This document shows, piece by piece, positions 1 to 5,309 of a DNA stretch of 6,102 bases; positions within the stretch are counted from its first letter, which is position 1; each line of letters opens with the position of its first letter. A model generated the notes under the pieces. The model was not told the DNA's origin. It did no database searches and worked only from the letters and a program-made list of their open reading frames with translations. Made by a program: the position numbers and the translations under genes. Location of the stretch: the NCBI GenBank assembly GCA_030054015.1, contig JASGCR010000142.1, forward strand, positions 1 through 6,102, read 5' to 3'. Source of the stretch: Candidatus Symbiobacter sp. GTDB lineage: Bacteria; Pseudomonadota; Alphaproteobacteria; Elsterales; Elsteraceae.

Positions 1-60
1 AAAAAAGGGAGCGTAGAGCGTCAAAAAAAGGGAGCGTAGAGCGTCAAAAAAAGGGAGCGT
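1..60. repeat. 23-bp A-tract tandem repeat (about 2.6 copies)
   Basis: The full unit (23-45) is seven A followed by GGGAGCGTAGAGCGTC. Copy 1 (1-22) shows six A because the window starts there. Copy 3 (46-60) keeps A7-GGGAGCGT and then runs directly into the palindromic element. Inside each unit GAGCGT is itself repeated (GAGCGTAGAGCGT). The array probably continues to the left of the window. On the minus strand the A7 blocks are T7 tracts, which matters for termination of the hdaA operon. Confidence 0.9.
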
Positions 61-201
61 CATTACCCGCCGAAATATCCGTGGAACGGATATTTCGCGT
101 CGGGTAATCCCCCAGGAGTATTATTCCTTAAACTCCTGGGGGATTACCCGACTCGGACGGCAAGCGGATTCCCGCTTGCCGTCCGGCGGGTAATGACGCT
201 C
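46..201 (-). terminator. possible intrinsic terminator of the hdaA operon
   Basis: Read on the minus strand, the 18-bp outer stem (201-184 paired with 72-55) is followed after two C residues by T7 (52-46). This is the arrangement of a Rho-independent terminator. It lies about 100 bp past the hdaA stop. The large loop contains three further strong stems, so folding order is uncertain, and more T tracts follow in the 23-bp repeats. The structure is seen in the sequence; the function is inferred. Confidence 0.35.
55..201. repeat. nested palindromic element with three internal hairpins
   Basis: The outer arms are a perfect 18-bp inverted pair, GAGCGTCATTACCCGCCG at 55-72 and its complement at 184-201. 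Inside lie three perfect stems: 71-81 with 87-97 (11 bp, 5-nt loop), 101-119 with 132-150 (19 bp, 12-nt loop) and 154-167 with 172-185 (14 bp, 4-nt loop). ATTACCCG (62-69, 143-150) and CGGGTAAT (101-108, 187-194) flank the stems, so several alternative pairings are possible. It lies directly downstream of hdaA and has no coding content I believe in. It resembles dispersed intergenic palindromic elements of the REP/MITE-like kind in style only; I do not recognise the family. Confidence 0.85.
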
Positions 202-298
202 TTCTTTTTGCCGCTTTATGGCTGCGCGGCGGGTAATGACGCTCTTCTTTTTGCCGCTTTATAGCTGCGCGGCGGTGCAGCGGGTAATGACGCTCTTC
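187..298. repeat. 43-bp tandem repeat, 2 full copies plus a partial copy
   Basis: Copy 1 (187-229) and copy 2 (230-272) differ at a single base (G220 versus A263). After an 8-bp insert (273-280), an 18-bp partial copy, CGGGTAATGACGCTCTTC, follows at 281-298. Each copy begins with the same CGGGTAATGACGCTC that forms the right arm of the palindromic element, so the array looks like repeated duplication of that arm plus about 25 bp of flank. The last copy ends 4 bp before the hdaA stop codon. Confidence 0.88.
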
Positions 299-302
299 TG
301 AC

Positions 303-1058
303 TTACGCAAACGGCTCAAACAAGCCGCTCGGTTTGAAATAGTCCCGCACCAAGGCCAGGGTAATCGGTTTACGCTGAACCAAGGCCAATTCGTCTAAAT
401 CGCCCACCACCCGCCGCAAAGCCGCCACCGAACGCTCCGCATGGGTTAAAATATAGCCAATCACCTCAGGATTAACCTGGATTTGCCGGTCGTGAAAAAA
501 TTTGACCAACACCAAGGCCAAATTTTCCGGGCGCCATTCCGGCAAATGCACCACCGACATCGCCCTGAGCCGTGACGCCAGATCGGGCAAGGCAATGGGC
601 CAGGCAATCGGGGCTTGCGGTGCGGTAATCAACAAGCCATGCGGTTCATGCCGCCGCGCCAGATCGGCCAAAATTCCCAAAAAATGAAACAGATTCTGTT
701 CCGCTTGCGGCGATAATTTGGTCAGGGGATCAAGGATAAAATATCTATTTTGATCGACCAGGCGCGGCAATGATTCAAGCGAAAAATCTTCCGGCACAAG
801 GTAAACGGACTTCGTGCGCAGCTGCCAAATTCGCGCCAGATGGGTTTTCCCGCTGCCCGCCGCTCCGACCAATGCCAAGCCATTGATGCCGCCATTTTGC
901 CGGTTAAGATGAGGGGCATCCGGCGCGTCATGCGCCCAATCCACCAGGCACTGCCACACCGAAGCGTGATCTTCGGTCAGCAAAAAGGCCGATTCGGAAA
1001 AATCTTCCGGGCTGTGACCGTCCAGCAACAATAATTGTGATTTAGGGGCTATTTTCAT
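303..1058 (-). CDS. hdaA: HdaA/Hda-family regulatory inactivator of DnaA
   Basis: A 251-residue AAA+ protein related to DnaA domain III. Hda proteins bind the loaded sliding clamp and stimulate ATP hydrolysis by DnaA, which prevents re-initiation of replication. Visible features: a clamp-binding-like QLLLL at residues 8-12, Walker A GAAGSGKT (65-72), a Walker B-like YFILDPL (106-112, Asp110), a sensor I region LLITAP (142-147), a box VII DLASRLR (159-165) with the likely arginine finger, and a C-terminal ERSVAALRRVV lid region (208-218). The length fits Hda proteins (about 230-250). The frame stays open 49 residues upstream, but that part is Trp/Cys-rich, is antisense-like inside the permease gene and matches nothing in the family, so ATG at 1058 is preferred. 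That start overlaps the end of the upstream gene by 17 nt. No strong Shine-Dalgarno site is visible, so translation is probably coupled. DnaA itself is excluded because domains I and IV are absent. Confidence 0.87.
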   Translation of the reverse strand: MKIAPKSQLLLLDGHSPEDFSESAFLLTEDHASVWQCLVDWAHDAPDAPHLNRQNGGINGLALVGAAGSGKTHLARIWQLRTKSVYLVPEDFSLESLPRLVDQNRYFILDPLTKLSPQAEQNLFHFLGILADLARRHEPHGLLITAPQAPIAWPIALPDLASRLRAMSVVHLPEWRPENLALVLVKFFHDRQIQVNPEVIGYILTHAERSVAALRRVVGDLDELALVQRKPITLALVRDYFKPSGLFEPFA

Positions 1059-2169
1059 GGCGGGGCGCGGATGTGCTGTGAAACAGGCTGCTGCGCAAAT
1101 ATTGTTCCAAGGCATAGCGCACCAAAACCCCCAAAATGGCGGCCACTGGCACCGACACCAAAATCCCCCCCAAGCCGAACAAGACCCCTCCGGCCAGCAA
1201 GGCAAATATCATCCAGGCCGGATGCAGCCGGACTTTGTTGCCGACCAAAAGCGGCTGGAAGATATAGCCATCCATCACCGCCCCCAGCAGAAATATGCCC
1301 ACGACCCCATATAAAACCCCGCCGCCATTGCCGTGAAAATGCACCATGGTGAGGATGATCGACACTCCCGCGCCGGTGGCGGTGCCAAAAAACGGGATAA
1401 AGGTCAAAAATCCGGTCACCATGCCGATCAATAACCCCGATGGCAGCCCCACCAACATCAAGGCCGTCCCGTAATAAATCGCCATGACCAGCGAAGACAG
1501 GGCCTGGCCACGGGCAAACCCCAGCAGCACATCATTGATTTCTTTGGCTTTGGCCCGCACATCCGCGACATGCTGGCGCGGAATCCAGCTGTCAATATGG
1601 TGAATAATCAGCGGCCAATCACGCAGCATATAAAACGACACGATGGGCGTGATCACCACCAACAGCACCAAATTCACCACCGCCAACCCATTCGAGATGA
1701 CATCGTGGATAATCGCCCCAATACTGGACCAAGAAGTATGGCTGGCTCTGCCGGTGACTTGTTGCAAGCTTTGGATTTGGCTTTCGGGAACGCCAACATG
1801 CGATTGAATTTGGGTATAGGCCACATCAATCGTGCGCAAGATTTGGTCGGCAAAATCGGGCAGCAACGTCACCGCCAGGGCAAATTGTTGCTGCAGCAAA
1901 GGCCACAACATCACCGCGATCAAGGTGAGCATCGAAAAGGCAAAGCCCAACAGCAGCAAACTCGCCACCCCCCGCGAAATGCGCCACCGCGCCAGACGAT
2001 TGACCAAGGGGTTCAGGAAATAGGAAATCGTGGCCCCCAGGCCAAAGGGCAATAAAATGGCTTGCAACCGCCAAATCAGCACCAACAACAACCCCCCCAC
2101 CGCCAACCAAAAATAAATCGGTCGGATGCGCGTTGTCACGGCGGATAAGGCACTATTATTTTCGTTCAT
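1042..2169 (-). CDS. AI-2E family (PerM-type) transporter
   Basis: A 375-residue inner-membrane protein of the AI-2E transporter family (PF01594). It has hydrophobic segments at about 17-53 (a pair), 68-92, 159-181, 222-240, 243-274, 286-304 and 317-350. A hydrophilic, helical soluble stretch lies at about 93-155. Family signatures are TPIVSFYML (174-182), GFLTFIPFFG (253-262) and LLVGNKVRLHP (307-317) followed by a Gly-rich final membrane region. The length is typical (about 350-380). The substrate cannot be read from the sequence; members include the autoinducer-2 exporter TqsA and uncharacterised PerM. The start ATG (2169) overlaps the upstream phosphatidyltransferase gene by 14 nt, and the stop (1042-1044) lies within hdaA, consistent with coupled translation. 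Association with hda-type genes is, as I recall, common in proteobacteria. Confidence 0.93.
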   Translation of the reverse strand: MNENNSALSAVTTRIRPIYFWLAVGGLLLVLIWRLQAILLPFGLGATISYFLNPLVNRLARWRISRGVASLLLLGFAFSMLTLIAVMLWPLLQQQFALAVTLLPDFADQILRTIDVAYTQIQSHVGVPESQIQSLQQVTGRASHTSWSSIGAIIHDVISNGLAVVNLVLLVVITPIVSFYMLRDWPLIIHHIDSWIPRQHVADVRAKAKEINDVLLGFARGQALSSLVMAIYYGTALMLVGLPSGLLIGMVTGFLTFIPFFGTATGAGVSIILTMVHFHGNGGGVLYGVVGIFLLGAVMDGYIFQPLLVGNKVRLHPAWMIFALLAGGVLFGLGGILVSVPVAAILGVLVRYALEQYLRSSLFHSTSAPRHENSP

Positions 2170-2779
2170 CGTTCACGGACACCAGGTTAAAAATACGACT
2201 AAGATAAACGCCCCCGCTGCTTAAGGTCGTCACCGCGACAATCAGGATAAACCCAAACAAGACCCGATCTAGGATAAAATCCGGCATCAGATTCTCCCAA
2301 GTTGACGCAAAGGCCTGGTGCGGAAAAGCTTGGGACGAAAAAGCCTGCGACGCCAACACCAACCCGACATAGATAAATTGCGCCAAACTGTTCAGTTTGG
2401 AAATCAGGGCGGGCGACACGGTGAGCGGACGATGGGCGGTATGAAACAACATCACCGCGCCAATAATCATCGCATCCCGAAACACCACCAAAATCACCAA
2501 CCAGACCGGAATCAAACCTTGCGTTCCCAGCATGACAAAAACCGCGACCAAAAGCAACTTGTCGGCAATGGGATCAAGATAGCTGCCTATCGTCGTACGG
2601 GCATCGAGCAGCCGCGCCATCATCCCGTCCAAGGCATCCGTCAGCGCGGCCAGGCAAAAAACATAAAACGCCAAAACATAATTAAGATCGGTCAGGGCCC
2701 AAACCGCCAAGGGAGTCGAGCATAACCGCGCAAATGTCAATGACAACGGGAATAAAGTTAAAACCGACCGCAATTTCAT
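2156..2779 (-). CDS. CDP-alcohol phosphatidyltransferase (PgsA-like)
   Basis: A 207-residue integral membrane enzyme carrying the complete CDP-alcohol phosphotransferase signature: Asp48, Asp51-Gly52, Ala55-Arg56, Gly65, Asp69 and Asp73, where the four Asp residues hold the metal ions and substrate. Such enzymes replace CMP of a CDP-linked lipid with an alcohol. By size and sequence style it is closest to phosphatidylglycerophosphate synthase (PgsA) or a cardiolipin-synthase-like relative, but the acceptor cannot be decided here. Hydrophobic segments lie at about 11-30, 32-47, 75-110, 128-143 and 171-190. Residues 143-157 contain a QAF-x-x repeat encoded by three 15-bp units, in a loop after the catalytic core. 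Its ATG (2779) overlaps the upstream TGA in an ATGA, giving a 4-nt overlap, and its stop lies inside the permease gene. Confidence 0.93.
   Translation of the reverse strand: MKLRSVLTLFPLSLTFARLCSTPLAVWALTDLNYVLAFYVFCLAALTDALDGMMARLLDARTTIGSYLDPIADKLLLVAVFVMLGTQGLIPVWLVILVVFRDAMIIGAVMLFHTAHRPLTVSPALISKLNSLAQFIYVGLVLASQAFSSQAFPHQAFASTWENLMPDFILDRVLFGFILIVAVTTLSSGGVYLSRIFNLVSVNDERK
2306..2350. repeat. three 15-bp in-frame repeats in the phosphatidyltransferase gene
   Basis: Units at 2306-2320, 2321-2335 and 2336-2350 are diverged copies. On the minus strand they encode SQAFS, SQAFP and HQAFA. Copies differ mostly by single substitutions, so the repeat is older than the nearly identical 43-bp array. 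It keeps the reading frame and lies away from the catalytic motif. Confidence 0.7.
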
Positions 2780-4107
2780 GGCGTGGCCCCAGGCGTTTGG
2801 GGGGAATTGGTTTGGGGGGCTTGGGAGGCATTGGTTTTGGGGGAATTTTTGCCGTCAAGTATGACGAGTTCGAGACCGTCCTTGGTTTCATTGACACCCA
2901 GACCGCGCTGGTTAAGCGCCCCGCGCAAGGCGGCCAGGCCGCCGACAAAATCCACCAAGATGACCGACCGTCCGTTGGATATTTCTTGGATGTCATGGCT
3001 GCGGATTTGCGGCATATCGCCCAAGATTTGCTGCAGTTTTAACCAATCATCGAGATTGGTCACCTGGCTGAGCATGGCCATCTCGGCCAGGTCACGGGCG
3101 GCCAAAAGCGAGTCGCGTTTCCATGCTTCATCAAGGGCATTTGAGAGCAAACTCATCGCGCGGTGGATACTGCCTTCATAAGATTCACCTTCTTGCAGCG
3201 TCATGGGGTCTAATTTCACTTTTTCGCCATTTATAACCAGGCTTAGGCCGTAAATTTGCCCGTCGCTGCTAGGTTCGATCAACACCAAGGCCAGGCCTTG
3301 ATAATTGCCGCGGGCCAGCGTGTTGCGAAAAATACTGTCGCTTTTGCGGATCAGTTCCTCTTGGTCTTTGGGGGGGGTGGTCACCATATCGGGGCGCGCC
3401 ACCACCCATTTTTGCAAGACCCCTTTCTGCCGCGCCGTCCGCCAGGCTTGCCGCCACGGGTTGTTGTCATCAAACCAGCCCGCATTGGACGAATTGGATG
3501 AATTGGACGCATTGGACGCATTGGACGCATTGACCGCGCCGCTCCCCGTCCCCTCCATCACCGGCAGGACCAAAATCGGGCGCGGGCTGGCCTCGGCCAG
3601 GGTCAGCCCATTGGCTTCTAACAAATTGCGTACCGCCACGGGATTGAACGACACGGTCAAACGCCCCGCATAACGCATGGGGGCGACATATTCGTCATCC
3701 ACTTCAAATCCGGTGACCATGGCGAGAATTTCTGCCTCATCCGGCATGGGCAGGCGGGCATGGTCGCTCGCCAGGGTCAGACGGCGCAACAGCATGGGAA
3801 AGGCGCGTATTTCGCCATCGGCAATCGCGGTATCCCGCGCTTGCCCAGGATCGCTGTCGGTTTTATTGACCCAAATATCGCTGACGGTAAAAAGCTCGTC
3901 TTGACTGCGGCTGGCCGCGAGGGCTGCTCCCGCCGAAGTCAGTCCCAGCAAAGCCAGGCCTAAACCCAGACTTAAGCCCAGGCCTAAACCCAGTCTTAAA
4001 CCCAGGCCAGCTGCCCTAAGCCGCCGCAATCGTGCCGCATGAACCGGCTTTGGCCCCGGTTGCACCGTCCCTGGCCAAAAAATTGCCCCCAACATGATAC
4101 TCTGCAT
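2776..4107 (-). CDS. DUF2066 domain exported protein
   Basis: About 443 residues with a probable signal peptide: Arg/Lys-rich n-region, Leu/Gly h-region and an Ala-rich cleavage zone near ALAA, about 65 residues from the start. The mature N-terminus (DELFTVSDIWVNKT, then an ARDTAIADG segment and LLRRLT) matches my memory of DUF2066 (PF09839), an uncharacterised family. No catalytic motif is recognised. Two DNA tandem repeats lie inside: LG-type repeats in the signal peptide and Asn-Ala-Ser repeats in the middle. The C-terminus is a Pro/Thr/Asn/Gln-rich tail. ATG 4107 is preferred because GAGG lies 7 nt upstream; ATG 4113 has the same GAGG only 1 nt away. The gene opens the four-gene minus-strand operon and diverges from purM. 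A periplasmic or membrane-anchored location is inferred. Confidence 0.82.
   Translation of the reverse strand: MQSIMLGAIFWPGTVQPGPKPVHAARLRRLRAAGLGLRLGLGLGLSLGLGLALLGLTSAGAALAASRSQDELFTVSDIWVNKTDSDPGQARDTAIADGEIRAFPMLLRRLTLASDHARLPMPDEAEILAMVTGFEVDDEYVAPMRYAGRLTVSFNPVAVRNLLEANGLTLAEASPRPILVLPVMEGTGSGAVNASNASNASNSSNSSNAGWFDDNNPWRQAWRTARQKGVLQKWVVARPDMVTTPPKDQEELIRKSDSIFRNTLARGNYQGLALVLIEPSSDGQIYGLSLVINGEKVKLDPMTLQEGESYEGSIHRAMSLLSNALDEAWKRDSLLAARDLAEMAMLSQVTNLDDWLKLQQILGDMPQIRSHDIQEISNGRSVILVDFVGGLAALRGALNQRGLGVNETKDGLELVILDGKNSPKTNASQAPQTNSPQTPGATP
3482..3535. repeat. six 9-bp tandem repeats in the DUF2066 gene
   Basis: Six consecutive 9-bp units with consensus GCATTGGAC lie at 3482-3535, several identical to each other. 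On the minus strand they encode Asn-Ala-Ser or Asn-Ser-Ser triplets, about residues 193-208 of the product counted from ATG 4107. The near identity points to recent slippage expansion. The repeat forms a polar linker between the N-terminal DUF2066 part and the Trp-rich segment that follows. Confidence 0.9.
3956..4008. repeat. 12-bp tandem repeat in the signal-peptide region
   Basis: Four 12-bp units and a 5-bp remainder. Units alternate between AGGCCTAAACCC and AGACTTAAGCCC or AGTCTTAAACCC, giving a 24-bp higher-order period. On the minus strand it codes for a run of Gly-Leu dipeptides with one Arg and one Ser, which makes up most of the hydrophobic core of the DUF2066 protein's signal peptide. 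Confidence 0.88.
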
Positions 4108-4121
4108 TGCCATGCCTCGAA

Positions 4122-4134
4122 AATTAGCCTAATT
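4122..4134. promoter_or_regulatory. 13-bp palindrome upstream of the DUF2066 gene
   Basis: AATTAG and CTAATT flank a single C, giving a perfect 6-bp inverted pair. It lies 15 bp ahead of the DUF2066 start codon and just before its Shine-Dalgarno site. It could be an operator or a small hairpin in the leader; chance is not excluded. I see no convincing -35/-10 pair for the minus-strand operon. Confidence 0.25.
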
Positions 4135-4138
4135 CTGT

Positions 4139-4179
4139 GGTGTCGCGTCGTGACACCGATTTCGTGGTATTTTGACACC
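4139..4179. promoter_or_regulatory. putative operator: TGACACC half-sites
   Basis: GGTGTC (4139-4144) and GACACC (4152-4157) form an inverted repeat with a 7-nt spacer. TGACACC at 4151-4157 recurs at 4173-4179, exactly 22 bp away (about two helical turns), and this second copy overlaps the purM -35 box. Protein binding here could control both divergent transcripts. The regulator is unknown. Confidence 0.35.
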
Positions 4180-4199
4180 ATCTTTCTATTGCTCTATCT
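4171..4199 (+). promoter_or_regulatory. predicted purM promoter
   Basis: TTTGAC (4171-4176), 17 nt, then CTATCT (4194-4199). Each hexamer matches 5 of 6 bases of the rhizobial housekeeping consensus CTTGAC-N17-CTATAT. In the E. coli convention the -35 is a perfect TTGACA at 4172-4177. Transcription would start near 4206, leaving a leader of about 20 nt that contains the purM Shine-Dalgarno site. Confidence 0.55.
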
Positions 4200-4214
4200 A
4201 TATAACCCATGCCT

Positions 4215-4220
4215 TAGGAG
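4215..4220 (+). promoter_or_regulatory. purM ribosome binding site (decides the start)
   Basis: TAGGAG lies 8 nt before the ATT at 4229. It is the only strong Shine-Dalgarno match upstream of the conserved part of PurM, and it points to a non-canonical start codon. Confidence 0.6.
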
Positions 4221-4228
4221 TTGTCACC

Positions 4229-5302
4229 ATTAATAGCCCTACTTATCGTCAAGCCGGCGTGGATATTGATGCGGGCGACGCATTTGTCGAAGCCATCAAA
4301 CCCAAAGCCAGCAGCACCAAACAACCTGGCAGTGCCGCCCTTTTGGGCGGATTTGCGGCCTTGTTCGACCTTAAACAAGCCGGTTTTAGCGACCCGCTTT
4401 TGGTGGCAAGCACCGATGGGGTTGGCACCAAATTAAAATTGGCGCTTGACTGTCAAAGCCACCATAATATTGGCATTGATCTTGTCGCCATGTGCGTCAA
4501 TGATGTGTTGGTGTCCGGGGCCAAACCGCTCTTTTTTCTGGATTATTTTGCGACTTCCCGGCTTGATCGCGCCGTCGGATTGCAAGTGATTGACGGAATT
4601 GTCGCCGCCTGTCGTGAAACCGGTTGCGTCTTGGTGGGCGGCGAAACTGCCGAAATGCCCGGCCTGTATCATCCTGGCGATTACGATGTGGCGGGCTTTG
4701 CCGTGGGGGCTATCGAGCGCGATTTGGCGAGTTTTCTCGCCGCCCATCCGCCGCAAATAGGTGATAAAATCATTGGTCTGGCCTCATCTGGCCTGCATGC
4801 AAATGGTTTTTCGCTGGTGCGCAAAATTATCCGCGATGGCGGGTTTGATCTCAGCCGCCCCGCCCCCTTTGCCACGCCCGCCCAAAATTTGGGGCTGGCC
4901 TTGCTCGCGCCCACGCGGCTTTATGTCAAACCGCTTTTGCCGCTGCTTCAGGCCAAAAAAATCCGCGGCCTGGCCCATATTACCGGCGGCGGCTTGGTGG
5001 GCAATATCCCGCGCAGCCTGGCGACGGGTACGGGGGTGCATTTAGATGGCACGGCCTGGCGGGCCGATCCCGTATTTGGCTGGCTGGCCCAGCAAGGGGT
5101 CGCGCCAAGTGAAATGGCGCGGGTGTTTAATTGCGGCATCGGCCTGGTGGCAATGGTCGCGGCTTCCGACAGCCAAGCGATTTCAACCCATTTGACCGAA
5201 CAAGGCTTTGCCGCCCAGGAAATTGGCGCGGTGGTGGCCTGGGATGCAAATTCGGCGCGGCCCCAGGTCGAGATTTCCGACCTGGCCGCCTGTTGGGAGT
5301 AA
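4229..5302 (+). CDS. purM: phosphoribosylformylglycinamidine cyclo-ligase (AIR synthetase, PurM)
   Basis: This cytosolic enzyme closes the imidazole ring: FGAM plus ATP gives AIR, ADP and phosphate, step 5 of de novo purine synthesis. Counting from residue 1 at 4229 (357 residues; E. coli PurM has 345), signatures are YRQAGVDIDAG (6-16), STDGVGTKLKLA (61-72), GIDLVAMCVNDV (82-93), PLFFLDYFAT (100-109), VGGETAEMPG (136-145), SSGLHANGFSL (186-196), HITGGGLVGNIPR (250-262) and FNCGIGLV (300-307). All expected blocks are intact. The start is unusual: homologues begin a few residues before the YRQAGV-type motif, where only ATT (4229) is present, with TAGGAG 8 nt upstream. Alternatives are TTG 4172, which is part of the -35 box and lacks a Shine-Dalgarno site, and GTG 4259, which would remove the conserved N-terminal motif. 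purN follows after 7 nt. Confidence 0.97.
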   Translation: MNSPTYRQAGVDIDAGDAFVEAIKPKASSTKQPGSAALLGGFAALFDLKQAGFSDPLLVASTDGVGTKLKLALDCQSHHNIGIDLVAMCVNDVLVSGAKPLFFLDYFATSRLDRAVGLQVIDGIVAACRETGCVLVGGETAEMPGLYHPGDYDVAGFAVGAIERDLASFLAAHPPQIGDKIIGLASSGLHANGFSLVRKIIRDGGFDLSRPAPFATPAQNLGLALLAPTRLYVKPLLPLLQAKKIRGLAHITGGGLVGNIPRSLATGTGVHLDGTAWRADPVFGWLAQQGVAPSEMARVFNCGIGLVAMVAASDSQAISTHLTEQGFAAQEIGAVVAWDANSARPQVEISDLAACWE

Positions 5303-5309
5303 CCCAATC

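Noticed and set aside
187..298. CRISPR array
   Set aside because: The repeats are contiguous with no spacers between copies, have only two full copies, and no cas genes are near.
128..319. 63-residue minus-strand reading frame through the repeat block
   Set aside because: It is made entirely of the 43-bp repeats and the palindrome and runs into the end of hdaA. Its product repeats EERHYP because of the DNA repeat. No Shine-Dalgarno site or family resemblance.
1059..1205. 49-residue N-terminal extension of HdaA
   Set aside because: Trp/Cys-rich sequence that is only the other frame of the permease gene; the Hda-like part begins at ATG 1058.
1570..2055. 161-residue plus-strand frame inside the permease gene
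   Set aside because: Antisense shadow: Gln/His/Arg-rich composition typical of reading a membrane-protein gene backwards, with no recognisable domain.
2318..2725. 135-residue plus-strand frame inside the phosphatidyltransferase gene
   Set aside because: Antisense of a membrane protein with the same Gln/His/Arg/Asn bias; the opposite strand carries a complete catalytic signature.
4172..4228. purM starting at TTG 4172 (19 extra residues)
   Set aside because: The TTG belongs to the TTGACA -35 box, has no Shine-Dalgarno site upstream, and the added residues are unlike any PurM N-terminus I know.
5208..5309. 34-residue upstream extension of PurN
   Set aside because: It overlaps the conserved end of purM in another frame; ATG 5310 has a proper Shine-Dalgarno site and gives a normal PurN N-terminus.
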